Origin: Streptomyces sp. CB01881
GTDB lineage: Bacteria > Actinomycetota > Actinomycetes > Streptomycetales > Streptomycetaceae
Direction of reading: 5' to 3'
DNA: 64,000 nt
NCBI RefSeq assembly: GCF_002953255.1
Contig: NZ_CP026498.1
Coordinates: forward strand, 7,018,211 to 7,082,210
Position numbers and translations under genes: made by a program. The notes beneath the pieces are model-generated. The model had not been told where the DNA came from, did no database searches, and was given only the letters and a program-made list of their open reading frames with translations. Positions 1 through 7,566 of this stretch are shown in pieces; position 1 is the first letter of the stretch; the number at the start of each line of letters is the position of its first letter.

Positions 1-365
1 CCGATCGGGACCGCCCCGGCCGCGCGGAGCCGGGCCACGGGGAGCGCGTCGGCCGGCGCCACCAGGTCGCGGAAGCGCTTGACGCCGAAGGTGGTCGGCA
101 CGCCCTCGACGGGGGTGCTCTCCTTCACCGTGAACGGTACGCCCGCGAGCGGCCCCAGCTGTCCGCCCGCCGCGCGGTGCCGGTCCGTCGCCGCCGCGGC
201 CTCGCGGGCGCGGTCGGCGAGGAGCTGGGTGACCGCGTTCACCTGCGGGTTGACCACGGCGATGCGGGCCAGGTGGCTGTCGACCACTTCGACGGCGGAG
301 ACCTCGCCGCTGCGCACCGCCGCCGCCTGCTCGGCGGCCGTCATCGTCCAGATGGTGTCCTGCAT
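1..365 (-). CDS. Amidase signature family protein, N-terminal part
   Basis: The reverse strand encodes MQDTIWTMTAAEQAAAVRSG at its start and continues to the left edge, so about 121 residues are present and the 3' part is missing. The segment GPLAGVPFTVKEST matches the amidase-signature fold, where G-x-P-x-x-x-K-D/E carries the first catalytic Lys of the Ser-cisSer-Lys triad; here that is the Lys of TVKES. The family hydrolyses or transfers carboxamides in the cytoplasm. The Ser residues lie beyond the window, so activity cannot be judged. The gene is divergent from the TetR gene at 528, and the shared 160-bp spacer carries repeats and operator-like palindromes, so TetR control is plausible. 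The substrate is unknown. Confidence 0.8.
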   Translation of the reverse strand, partial: MQDTIWTMTAAEQAAAVRSGEVSAVEVVDSHLARIAVVNPQVNAVTQLLADRAREAAAATDRHRAAGGQLGPLAGVPFTVKESTPVEGVPTTFGVKRFRDLVAPADALPVARLRAAGAVPI

Positions 366-402
366 CGCCCCTGCCGTCCTCTCGTCGTCCTCTTGCCGTA
401 CG

Positions 403-455
403 TCGGGCACGTGTTGCCGCACTCGGGCACGTGTTGCCTACGCGGGCACGTACCG
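403..455. repeat. 16-bp direct repeat TCGGGCACGTGTTGCC, two exact copies plus one partial
   Basis: TCGGGCACGTGTTGCC occurs at 403-418 and 423-438, with a degenerate third copy (GCGGGCACGTACC) from about 442. The 20-bp period is two helical turns, and each copy contains the palindrome CACGTG. It lies in the amidase-TetR intergenic region, so it may bind a second regulator or be part of the amidase promoter. Confidence 0.6.
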
Positions 456-511
456 ATGCGCTCGTATCGGAACGCGCTCACTGTAGCCTGTGAACCGATA
501 CGAGCGCATCG
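454..511. promoter_or_regulatory. Paired TetR-type operator
   Basis: CGATGCGCTCGTATCGG (454-470) and CCGATACGAGCGCATCG (495-511) are exact reverse complements, and each is itself a near-palindrome (CGATRCG-N2-CGYATCG). The second arm ends four bases before the AAGGAGG ribosome-binding site of the TetR gene. A regulator bound there would block both the tetR transcript and probably the divergent amidase. Autoregulation is inferred from position and dyad symmetry. Confidence 0.7.
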
Positions 512-527
512 AATAAGGAGGCGGCCG

Positions 528-1157
528 ATGCCCCGGCAGGTGGACCACGAGGAGCGGCGCCGCGTCATCGCCGAGGCGGTCTGCGCCCTCGCCGACGAGC
601 GCGGGCTGGAGGGCGTCACCGTGCGCGACGTCGCCGACCGTGCGCAGATCTCGATGGGGGCCGTCCAGCGCTGCTTCCGCACCAAGGAGGAGATGCTCGT
701 CTTCGCGCTCGCCCACGTCGGCGAGCGCATCGGTGAACGCGTCCGGGCCCGTCTGGTCCGCACCCCGGCCCAGTCCGCCGCGACCGCCCTCGGCCACGCG
801 GCCGCCGAGGTCTCCCTGCTCGGCGAGGAGCACCGCGCCGAGGCCCGGGTCTGGCTCGCCTTCGTCGCCCAGGCCGTCGTCAGCGCGCCGCTCGCCGAGA
901 CCCTGCGGGCCGGCTACGCACCGCTGGAGGACGCGTTCGCCCGCCTGATCGAGGAAGGCGCGGTCCGGGGCGCCGGCGAACCCGCCGGGGAGGACGCGCC
1001 CCTGGACGCACGGCGAGAGGCCCGTACGGTCCTCGCCCTCGCCGACGGCCTCACCGTGCACGTCCTCGCCGGCCACCTCACGCCGCAGGAGGCCGGCGAC
1101 GTCCTCCACGCCCATCTGGCCCGTCTCTGGGCGGGGCGGCAGCCCCCGCCGGCGTGA
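528..1157 (+). CDS. TetR/AcrR family transcriptional regulator
   Basis: This 209-aa protein starts at ATG 528, seven bases after a strong AAGGAGG. Residues about 29-50 (TVRDVADRAQISMGAVQRCF) form the TetR helix-turn-helix, followed by the typical FRTKEEML helix. The C-terminal 150 residues are the variable ligand-binding helical domain. Upstream in-frame codons exist, but the ribosome-binding site decides this start. The gene probably represses itself and perhaps the divergent amidase through the paired palindrome at 454-511. The ligand is unknown. Confidence 0.92.
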   Translation: MPRQVDHEERRRVIAEAVCALADERGLEGVTVRDVADRAQISMGAVQRCFRTKEEMLVFALAHVGERIGERVRARLVRTPAQSAATALGHAAAEVSLLGEEHRAEARVWLAFVAQAVVSAPLAETLRAGYAPLEDAFARLIEEGAVRGAGEPAGEDAPLDARREARTVLALADGLTVHVLAGHLTPQEAGDVLHAHLARLWAGRQPPPA

Positions 1158-1300
1158 CCGTCCGAGGCGCTCGACGGGGAAGACGATCGGACATCTTTCG
1201 AAGACTGAAGGATATTCAGCGGCTCGTCCGGCCTTCCTAGAGTTGAGGACATCAGAAGCCGCCCGGCAGCCGGGCGGACGAGCCGGAAGGAAGAACCCCC

Positions 1301-2227
1301 ATGCGTGCAGTCATCCAGAAGTCCTTCGGCGGCCCCGAGGTCCTTGAGCTCGTCGAGGCCGAGCGTCCCGCCCCCCTCGGTGGCGAGGTCCTCGTCCGCG
1401 TGCACGCCAGCGGGGTCAACCCGGTTGACGTGGCAGTCCGTTCGGGCGCCTACCCGTTGCTCGGCGAGCCGCCCTACGGGGTCGGCTGGGACATCTCCGG
1501 CGTGGTCGAGGAGGCCGGCCCGGGGGCCAGGTTCAAGGTCGGCGACGAGGTGTTCGGCATGCCGTTCTTCCCGCGGGCCGCCACTGGCTACGCCGACTAC
1601 GTCGCCGTGCCGTCCCGGCAGGTGGCCCGCAAGCCCGCGACGCTCGACCACGTGCAGGCCGCCGCCCTTCCGCTGTCCGCCCTCACCGCCTGGCAGGGCC
1701 TGGTCGATGCGGCGCAACTGTCCGAGGGGCAGCGGGTGCTGGTGCACCGCGCGGCCGGCGGCGTCGGCCACTACGCGGTCCAGATCGCGAAGGCCCGCGG
1801 TGCCCACGTGATCGCCCTCGCCAGCGAGTCCAAGCACGAGTTCGTGCGCGGCCTCGGCGCCGACGAGGTCATCGACTACCGGATCACCGACTACACCGAG
1901 GTGGTGCGCGACGTCGACGTCGTCTTCGACTCGTCCTCCGAGGGCACCCGTGCACTGTCGGTGCTGCGGCCCGGCGGCACCCTGGTCAGCATCATGGAGC
2001 ACTGGAACCAGGAGCTGGCGGCCAAGATCGAGGCGGCCGGGCGGCGGTTCGCGGGCGTCTCGGTCGAGCCCGACTACGCGTCGCTGGAGGCGATCGCCGC
2101 CCTCGTCGACGCCGGCCGGATCCGCCCGCACGTCGCCGAGACCTTCCCGCTCGCCGACGCGGGCAAGGCCCACGAGCTGGTCGGCTCCGGCCGGGTCCAG
2201 GGCAAGGTCGTCCTCACCGTTGCCTGA
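1301..2227 (+). CDS. NADP-dependent alcohol dehydrogenase/quinone oxidoreductase (MDR superfamily)
   Basis: The 308-aa protein has the medium-chain dehydrogenase/reductase layout: a GroES-like N-terminal domain (ASGVNPVDVAVRSGAYP, residues about 36-53) and a Rossmann domain with AAGGVGHYAVQIAKARGA (about 141-158). The catalytic-zinc Cys/His set of true alcohol dehydrogenases is absent, so it belongs with zinc-independent quinone/enone reductases that use NADPH in the cytoplasm. Its start is preceded by GGAAGGAAGA. It is transcribed in the same direction as tetR but separated by 143 bp with a possible promoter of its own, and followed by a strong hairpin at 2264, so it is probably monocistronic. 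The substrate is not predictable. Confidence 0.9.
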   Translation: MRAVIQKSFGGPEVLELVEAERPAPLGGEVLVRVHASGVNPVDVAVRSGAYPLLGEPPYGVGWDISGVVEEAGPGARFKVGDEVFGMPFFPRAATGYADYVAVPSRQVARKPATLDHVQAAALPLSALTAWQGLVDAAQLSEGQRVLVHRAAGGVGHYAVQIAKARGAHVIALASESKHEFVRGLGADEVIDYRITDYTEVVRDVDVVFDSSSEGTRALSVLRPGGTLVSIMEHWNQELAAKIEAAGRRFAGVSVEPDYASLEAIAALVDAGRIRPHVAETFPLADAGKAHELVGSGRVQGKVVLTVA

Positions 2228-2263
2228 GCGGGACGGTGACGGACGGGTGAGGGGGAGGGGGGA

Positions 2264-2304
2264 GGTGCCGGAGGGGCCCGACGGGGGTGGGCCCCTCCGG
2301 CACC
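2264..2304 (+). terminator. Perfect 16-bp stem hairpin downstream of the oxidoreductase
   Basis: GGTGCCGGAGGGGCCC (2264-2279) pairs perfectly with 2289-2304 across a 9-nt loop, 37 bases after the stop codon. There is no U-tract, as is usual for hairpin terminators in high-GC actinomycetes. Confidence 0.7.
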
Positions 2305-2339
2305 GGACCAGGCGGGCGGAAGGGCGAAGTCCGGCCCTC

Positions 2340-2397
2340 AGGTCCGTCTTCAAACTCCCACCCTCCGGGCGGACGACGGGAGTTTGAAGACGGACCT
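2340..2397. promoter_or_regulatory. Perfect 20-bp inverted repeat upstream of the AraC gene
   Basis: AGGTCCGTCTTCAAACTCCC (2340-2359) is repeated as its exact reverse complement at 2378-2397, with an 18-bp spacer. It ends 37 bp before the AraC start codon. It could be a second terminator for the oxidoreductase, but the long AT-containing arms and the spacing of about four helical turns between arm centres also suit a dyad operator for the AraC regulator. Confidence 0.6.
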
Positions 2398-2434
2398 TAG
2401 GGTGGGGACGGAACACGGCGAACGGGGGCGGACC

Positions 2435-3379
2435 ATGGACATCCTGACCGAGGCACTGGGCTCGATGCGGACCGGGAACCCCACGTCCGTCCGCACCGAG
2501 GGCCGCGCCCCCTGGGGCCTGCGCCTGCCCCCGGTCGCCGGCGCCGGCTTCCACGTGGTGCTGCACGGCACCTGCTGGCTGATCCCGCTGGAGTGCGCCG
2601 GCAACGACGAGCCGATCGCCCTCAGCCCCGGCGACGTCGTCTTCCTGCGCGACGGCCGCGGCCACATCCTCGCCGACCACCCCAGCACCCCGGCCGCACC
2701 GGAACGGCCCGACCAGTACCGGCCGAGCACGCCGATCGGCACGGTCACCCTCGGCGGCGACGGCCCCCGGACCAGCCTCCTCTGCGGCAACTACCACCTG
2801 GACCAGGGCCGCCCGCACCCGATGCTCCGCCAACTGCCCGAGGTCGTCCACCTGTCCACCGGCCAGGGCCGTCACCCCGAGCTCACCGCGGCCGTCCAAC
2901 TCCTCGGCGCCGAACTGGAGAACCCCCGGCTCGGCTCGACGGGCATCGTCCCCGCCCTGATCGACTCACTGCTCCTGTACATCCTGCGGGCCTGGTTCGA
3001 GGACCAGCCCGTCGTGGCCGCGGCCGGCTGGGCCGCCGCCCTCAGCGACTGCGCCGTCGCCCCGGCCCTCGCCGCCATCCACGAAACCCCCTCGACCCCG
3101 TGGACCGTCGAGTCACTGGCGAGCCGGGTCGGTCTCTCCCGGGCCGCCTTCGCCCGCCGCTTCACCGCCCTCGTCGGCGAACCGCCCATGGCCTACCTCA
3201 CCCGCTGGCGCCTGACCACCGCCGCCCGGCTGCTCCGCGAGTCCGAGGCACCGCTCACCACCATCGCCACCCGGGCCGGCTACGGCTCCGAGTACGCCTT
3301 CGCCAAGGCCTTCAAGCGCGAGTTCGGCCAGGCCCCCGGCGGCTACCGACGCGACACCCGCGCCGCCCCGGCTGCCTGA
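2435..3379 (+). CDS. AraC family regulator with cupin-type sensor domain
   Basis: The 314-aa protein has an N-terminal AraC-binding-like cupin domain (residues about 1-190; SPGDVVFLRDGRGHILADHP is typical) and a C-terminal pair of helix-turn-helix motifs (about 205-305). WTVESLASRVGLSRAAFARR and LTTIATRAGYGSEYAFAKAF are the two recognition units. The start ATG 2435 was chosen because the sensor domain begins MDILTEALGSMR, as in relatives; a longer in-frame version from 2384 would begin inside the inverted repeat. Neighbours do not identify the signal. A role controlling the adjacent oxidoreductase or itself is inference. Confidence 0.88.
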   Translation: MDILTEALGSMRTGNPTSVRTEGRAPWGLRLPPVAGAGFHVVLHGTCWLIPLECAGNDEPIALSPGDVVFLRDGRGHILADHPSTPAAPERPDQYRPSTPIGTVTLGGDGPRTSLLCGNYHLDQGRPHPMLRQLPEVVHLSTGQGRHPELTAAVQLLGAELENPRLGSTGIVPALIDSLLLYILRAWFEDQPVVAAAGWAAALSDCAVAPALAAIHETPSTPWTVESLASRVGLSRAAFARRFTALVGEPPMAYLTRWRLTTAARLLRESEAPLTTIATRAGYGSEYAFAKAFKREFGQAPGGYRRDTRAAPAA

Positions 3380-3394
3380 GCCGCCTGAGCCGTC

Positions 3395-3463
3395 CGGGCA
3401 GCCTTCCCCCGCCGCGTCGGGCAGCCTTCCCCCGCCGCGTCGGGCAGCCTTCCCCCGCCGCGT
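3395..3463. repeat. Three tandem 23-bp repeats
   Basis: A 23-bp unit beginning CGGGCAGCCTTCCCCC occurs three times head to tail at 3395, 3418 and 3441 without a mismatch, followed by a decayed start of a fourth. It lies between the AraC stop and the DUF2871 gene. Perfect identity suggests recent slippage. Confidence 0.8.
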
Positions 3464-3572
3464 CGGGGCGGCCGAGCCGGATCCTCCAATTGCTCTGTCC
3501 AGGAGGGGCGTTCGCCCCTACCTTGATCCCCGGCACAGGTCCGAACCTTCGAGCAACGGGGAGCGAACGAAG

Positions 3573-4001
3573 ATGCGCAAGGCCTACAACGCGGCACACG
3601 TCTACATGATCCTGGGCGTGGTCTCCGGGCTGTACTACCGGGAACTCACCAAGGCGAACGACTTCCACGGGGAGACCCAACTCGGCGTCGTCCACACCCA
3701 CCTGCTGGCCCTCGGCATGCTGGTCTTCCTCATCGTGCTGGCCCTCGACAAGCAGTTCGGACTCTCCGGGGAACGGCTGTTCACCCACTTCTTCCGCTTC
3801 TACAACGCGGGCCTCGCGATCACCGTCGCGGCGATGCTGTTCCGCGGCACCCAGACCGTCCTCGGTCACGACGTCCCCGAAGCCGTTTCCCTGATAGCCG
3901 GCCTCGGCCACATCGTGCTGACCGTCGGCCTCGTCCAGCTGTTCATCCTCCTCGGCAAGCGGCTGAAGGCCTCGGAGGCCGCGGACTCCGAGAAGGCCTG
4001 A
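3573..4001 (+). CDS. DUF2871 family membrane protein
   Basis: The 142-aa protein is recognised as DUF2871 from its opening RKAYNAAHVYMILGVVSGLYYRE pattern and length. Four hydrophobic stretches are visible: about residues 9-23, 44-62, 80-97 and 108-126. It is therefore a small integral membrane protein with a short charged C-terminal tail. Conserved His residues lie in or near the helices (HVYM, HTHLLALG). The start ATG follows GGGGAGCGAACGAAG. It stands alone between the AraC gene and the oppositely oriented ATP-grasp gene. No biochemical role is known to me. Confidence 0.85.
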   Translation: MRKAYNAAHVYMILGVVSGLYYRELTKANDFHGETQLGVVHTHLLALGMLVFLIVLALDKQFGLSGERLFTHFFRFYNAGLAITVAAMLFRGTQTVLGHDVPEAVSLIAGLGHIVLTVGLVQLFILLGKRLKASEAADSEKA

Positions 4002-4034
4002 CGTCCGGCCGGTTGCCGGTTGCCGGTTGCCGGG

Positions 4035-4895
4035 TCAGCCGGCCAGGAAGCGGTGGAGGGAGTCCGTCATGGCGGCCACGAAGGCGTCGCGGGTGGGCTC
4101 GGGGACGAGGTCCAGCGACAGGTAGGGGTTGAGGTCCTCCAGCTCGACCAGGAGCAGCCCGCCCTCCCGCGTCCGGCAGGCGTCCACGCGCTGGATGCCG
4201 TGGTCGAGCGTGTTCCAGTCGATGAAGCGGCGGGCGAAGGCCAGGTCGTCCCCGCTCGGCTCGTAGGGTTCGAGGACCCAGCGCCGGGCGGGGTCGGGGG
4301 CGTGGAGGGCGTACTGGAAGGAGTCGTCGACGTAGTAGAACGACACCTCGTACCGGAAGTCGATCCGCGGCTGGACGAGGACGCCGTCGTGGACGAGGCC
4401 GCCGTCGTGCCCGAGGCCGCCGTCGTTGACGAGGCCGTCCAGCCCGCCCCGGGGCACGAAGGCGAGGCCGATGGAGTCCGCGCCCGCCCTGGGCTTGACC
4501 ACGTACTCGGCGGCCTCGGGCAGCAGGTGCACGTCCTGCGGCCGGTCGACGGTGGGTATGACCGGGTACCCGGCGGCGGTCAGGTCCAGCAGGTACTGCT
4601 TGCCGGCCATGTCGCCGCGGCCCGAGAGCGGGTTGTAGACCCGGGTGCCGCGGGCCACGGCCCGGTCGCGGAAGGCGTCGTACTCCCGCTGGTAGTGCAG
4701 CACCGGGCCGCTGTTGCGGACCACGACCGCGTCGAAGCCGTCCATCAGCGCGGCGGCGTCCAGCGGGTGGCACAGCGCGAGGTCGAAGTCCTCGCGCAGC
4801 CGGGAGGTCAGGAAGACGTCCTCGTCGCAGTAGCGCCGCCCCCGGGCCTGGTAGCCGAGATCGGTCACGAACAGGAGGCTGGGGCGGACGGGCAT
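4035..4895 (-). CDS. ATP-grasp family protein (putative amide/peptide ligase)
   Basis: The 286-aa protein resembles small ATP-grasp ligases of the glutathione synthetase/RimK type. YVVKPRAGADSIG (about 131-143) supplies the ATP-binding Lys, and LLVELEDLNPYLSL near residue 255 holds the metal-binding E-x-N pattern. These enzymes join a carboxylate to an amine through an acyl phosphate. Residues about 150-174 are a Gly/Asp/His-rich imperfect repeat of the type DGGL-x-HDG, encoded by tandem near-18-bp DNA repeats, which is unusual for the fold and sits where a loop would be. It is the last gene after the PLP enzyme and MFS transporter genes (75-bp gap), suggesting synthesis and export of a small amide or peptide. 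The substrate is unknown. Confidence 0.75.
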   Translation of the reverse strand: MPVRPSLLFVTDLGYQARGRRYCDEDVFLTSRLREDFDLALCHPLDAAALMDGFDAVVVRNSGPVLHYQREYDAFRDRAVARGTRVYNPLSGRGDMAGKQYLLDLTAAGYPVIPTVDRPQDVHLLPEAAEYVVKPRAGADSIGLAFVPRGGLDGLVNDGGLGHDGGLVHDGVLVQPRIDFRYEVSFYYVDDSFQYALHAPDPARRWVLEPYEPSGDDLAFARRFIDWNTLDHGIQRVDACRTREGGLLLVELEDLNPYLSLDLVPEPTRDAFVAAMTDSLHRFLAG

Positions 4896-4970
4896 GGCGC
4901 ATCTCCTCGGGGCTCGCCGCCAGCCTACGCAACGGACGCCGCCCTGCCGCAGGTGGCCGCCGTACCGCGG

Positions 4971-6323
4971 TCACCCGCCGGCGCCGGCGGCCCGGGGTTC
5001 CTCGGGCGGGGCCAGGGGCATGCTCCTCAGCCGGCTCACCGGGGAGACGACCAGCCCGATCACGACGAGGGCGGAGCCGGCCGCCGCCACCCTCAGTGCG
5101 CCTTCGGCGCCGATCCGGCCGGCGAGCAGGCCGGCGGAGAGGCCGCCGAGGGCGCCGCCGCCGAACAGCAGCGTCCGGAAGGCCGCCGTCATCCGCCCCA
5201 TCATCGACTGCGGGGTCAGCGCCTGGCGCAGGCTGACGATGACCACGCCCGCCACGCCCAGGCCCAGGTAGGTGGTGAAGAAGGACAGCACGAACATCGA
5301 GACCATCACCGGCCGGGGCCCGGCGGCCAGGGCGATGAGGGTGGGCCCGAGCAGCAGCGCCGACTGGGCCACCAGGTAGACGCGGCCGGTCGGGAAGCGC
5401 GCGATGACCCTGCGGGAGACCAGCGCGCCGATCAACCCGCCCACCGAGGCGGTCGCGAAGACCGCCCCGAGCGTGGTCGAGGTGAGGTGGAGGTCGTTGG
5501 TGCCGTGGAGGAGGAACATCGTCCACACGGTGACCATGGAGAAGTTGCAGCAGAAGCCGATGAGCGCCAGGGCCCGCAGCACCCCGCTGCCCATGACCCA
5601 CCCCAGCCCGTCCCGGAGTTCGCGCAGCAGGTGCCGCTCGGCCGCGGGCTCGGGGCGCGGCTCGGGGGTGCGGATCAGCAGCAGCGAGACGACGGACACC
5701 GCGTACGAGCAGGCGTCCACGACCAGGGCCACCGGGGCGGAGAGCGCCGACACCAGGACGCCCGCGAGCCCGGGACCGGCCACGTCGGCGGCGGAGGAGC
5801 TGGTGCCCATCCTGGCGCTCGCCTCGACGTAGTGCCCGGGGTCGCGGACCAGCACCGGCACGTACGACATCCAGCTCACGTCGAACACCACGGACGCGAC
5901 GCCGACGGCGCAGGCGATCACCAGCAGGACGGGCAGGTCGAGGGCGTCCCACCAGTAGAGCAGCGGGACCAGCGAGAGCAGCACCAGCCGGACGAGGTTG
6001 GCGCCCAGCATGACGGGCCGGCGCCGTACCCGGTCCGTCCAGACCCCGATCAGCAGGGCCAGCCCGAGGTACGGCACGAGCTGGAGGAAGCGGAGCAGGC
6101 CGACCTGCTCGTCGGTGGCGTGGAAGGCGCGGATCGCGGTCAGCGGCAGGGCGAGGTTGGTGATCTGGGTGCCGAGCAGCGACACCGTCTCGCCGAGCCA
6201 GAACGTCAGGAAGTCGCGGTTGCGCCAGAGGCTTTCAGGCTCCGCCGCCGCCGCGGCGGCGGGCGCCGACTGCGCGGTGCCGGCGGTTCCGGCGGCGCCG
6301 GACCCGGCCGGAGCGTCGGTCAT
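4971..6323 (-). CDS. MFS transporter (enterobactin exporter/multidrug type)
   Basis: The 450-aa protein begins MTDAPAGSG with an Ala-rich cytoplasmic tail, then shows about ten to twelve hydrophobic helices. The DRVRRRPVMLGANLVRL segment is the MFS loop 2-3 motif (D-R-x-x-R-R-P). The overall pattern fits the MFS_3 (EntS/Tet-like) subgroup of proton-coupled exporters in the cytoplasmic membrane. Its ATG overlaps the stop of the upstream aminotransferase gene by four bases (ATGA), indicating translational coupling. In this three-gene operon it is the likely exporter of the product. Confidence 0.88.
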   Translation of the reverse strand: MTDAPAGSGAAGTAGTAQSAPAAAAAAEPESLWRNRDFLTFWLGETVSLLGTQITNLALPLTAIRAFHATDEQVGLLRFLQLVPYLGLALLIGVWTDRVRRRPVMLGANLVRLVLLSLVPLLYWWDALDLPVLLVIACAVGVASVVFDVSWMSYVPVLVRDPGHYVEASARMGTSSSAADVAGPGLAGVLVSALSAPVALVVDACSYAVSVVSLLLIRTPEPRPEPAAERHLLRELRDGLGWVMGSGVLRALALIGFCCNFSMVTVWTMFLLHGTNDLHLTSTTLGAVFATASVGGLIGALVSRRVIARFPTGRVYLVAQSALLLGPTLIALAAGPRPVMVSMFVLSFFTTYLGLGVAGVVIVSLRQALTPQSMMGRMTAAFRTLLFGGGALGGLSAGLLAGRIGAEGALRVAAAGSALVVIGLVVSPVSRLRSMPLAPPEEPRAAGAGG

Positions 6324-7555
6324 CGGGCGCTCCCCGCCAGCTCGGCGACGGTCGCGGCGACGGCGTCGACCTCGTCCTCGGTGTTGTAGTAGTGCGGCGA
6401 CAGCCGCAGGCACCACTCCACATCCTTGTCGGCGAAGTCGAAGTGCGCGAACTCCCGGAAGCTGAGTGCCGAGTTGATGCCGCGCGCGTCCATCGCGGCC
6501 TTGAACGGCTGCGGCCGCCACCCCTCGATCGCGAAGGTGACCAGGGCGGCCGGTGCCGGGCCGCCGTCGAGCAGCCGCACCCCGGGGACGCCGGCCAGCT
6601 GTTCGCGCAGCCGCGCCGCCAGCGCCGGGGTGCGCCGGGCGACGGGTCCGATGCCGACCCGCAGGGCGTAGCGGACGGCGGCGGCGCTGCCGAGGACGGT
6701 GGCGTACGGGAACTCCCACTCCTCGAAGCGGGCCGCCGTGTCCACCGGCCGGTAGCTGTCGGGCCCGGTCCAGCGGGCGCCGTACATGTCGATGAAGAGC
6801 GGCTCGTACCCGGCCGCGAGCGCCCGGTCCGAGACGTAGAGGAAGCCCGAACCGCGCGGCCCGCGAAGGAACTTGCGGCACGTGGCGGTGAGCAGGTCGC
6901 AGCCGATCCGCTCGACGTCGACGTCGAGCTGGCCGACCGACTGGCAGGCGTCGACGAGGTACAGCAGGTCGAGTTCACGGCAGTGGCGGCCGATCTCCGC
7001 CACCGGCTGGACCAGGCCGGAGTTGGTCGGCACGTGGGTGGCGGCGACCAGGCGCGGGCGGCGGGCGCGCATCAGCGCGGCCATCGCCCCGACGTCGACG
7101 CCGCTGCCGTCCGGGTGGTCGGGGGCGTGCACGATCTCGACGCCGTGACGCCGGCGGAGGGCGAGGAAGGCGATCTGGTTGGAGATGAAGTCGTTGCGGG
7201 TGGTGAGCACGACGTCGCCCGGCCGGAAGTCGATCGCGGACAGCGCCTTGGCGTAGGCGTGGGTGGCGCTGCCGGCGAAGGCGATGTTGCCGGGGCGGGT
7301 GTTGACGAGTTCGGCGGTCGCGGCGTGGAAGTCGGCCACCTCGGCGGTCCGGGCGGCGGAGGCCTCGTAGCCGCCGATGGCGGCCTCCAGGCGCAGGTGG
7401 TCGAGCATCGCGCCCAGCACCGGACGGGCCATCAGGCCACAGCCGGCATTGTTGAAGTGGATCACCGAGTCGCAGCCCGGGGTGTCGGCGCGGAGGGCGG
7501 CGGGGTCGAGAAGCGGTTCCGACGCTGGCTCAGAAGCGCTATCCTGTATCTTCAT
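6320..7555 (-). CDS. Aminotransferase class V-fold PLP-dependent enzyme
   Basis: The 411-aa protein is a fold-type I PLP enzyme of the class V (cysteine desulfurase/isopenicillin N epimerase) group. Visible features are IHFNNAGCGLM near the N-terminus, VDACQSVGQLDVDV with the cofactor-binding Asp, and CRKFLRGPRGSGFLYVS with the Schiff-base Lys. Such enzymes carry out desulfuration, epimerisation, lyase or transamination reactions. ATG 7555 (MKIQDSAS) was chosen; a longer start would run back into the divergent MocR gene. The two start codons overlap as CATG, so there is no 5' leader. It heads the operon with the MFS and ATP-grasp genes and is presumably controlled by the divergent MocR protein. 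Confidence 0.85.
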   Translation of the reverse strand: MKIQDSASEPASEPLLDPAALRADTPGCDSVIHFNNAGCGLMARPVLGAMLDHLRLEAAIGGYEASAARTAEVADFHAATAELVNTRPGNIAFAGSATHAYAKALSAIDFRPGDVVLTTRNDFISNQIAFLALRRRHGVEIVHAPDHPDGSGVDVGAMAALMRARRPRLVAATHVPTNSGLVQPVAEIGRHCRELDLLYLVDACQSVGQLDVDVERIGCDLLTATCRKFLRGPRGSGFLYVSDRALAAGYEPLFIDMYGARWTGPDSYRPVDTAARFEEWEFPYATVLGSAAAVRYALRVGIGPVARRTPALAARLREQLAGVPGVRLLDGGPAPAALVTFAIEGWRPQPFKAAMDARGINSALSFREFAHFDFADKDVEWCLRLSPHYYNTEDEVDAVAATVAELAGSAR

Positions 7556-7566
7556 GTCTGACAGTA
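7517..7566. promoter_or_regulatory. Divergent, probably leaderless promoters between PLP enzyme and MocR gene
   Basis: On the plus strand TTCCGA (7517-7522), a 17-bp spacer and TATCCT (7540-7545) lie eight bases before ATG 7554. On the minus strand TACTGT (complement of 7561-7566) lies five bases before ATG 7555. No Shine-Dalgarno sequence precedes either ATG. Each promoter would lie inside the other gene's coding sequence, with transcripts beginning at or next to the start codons. Confidence 0.45.
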
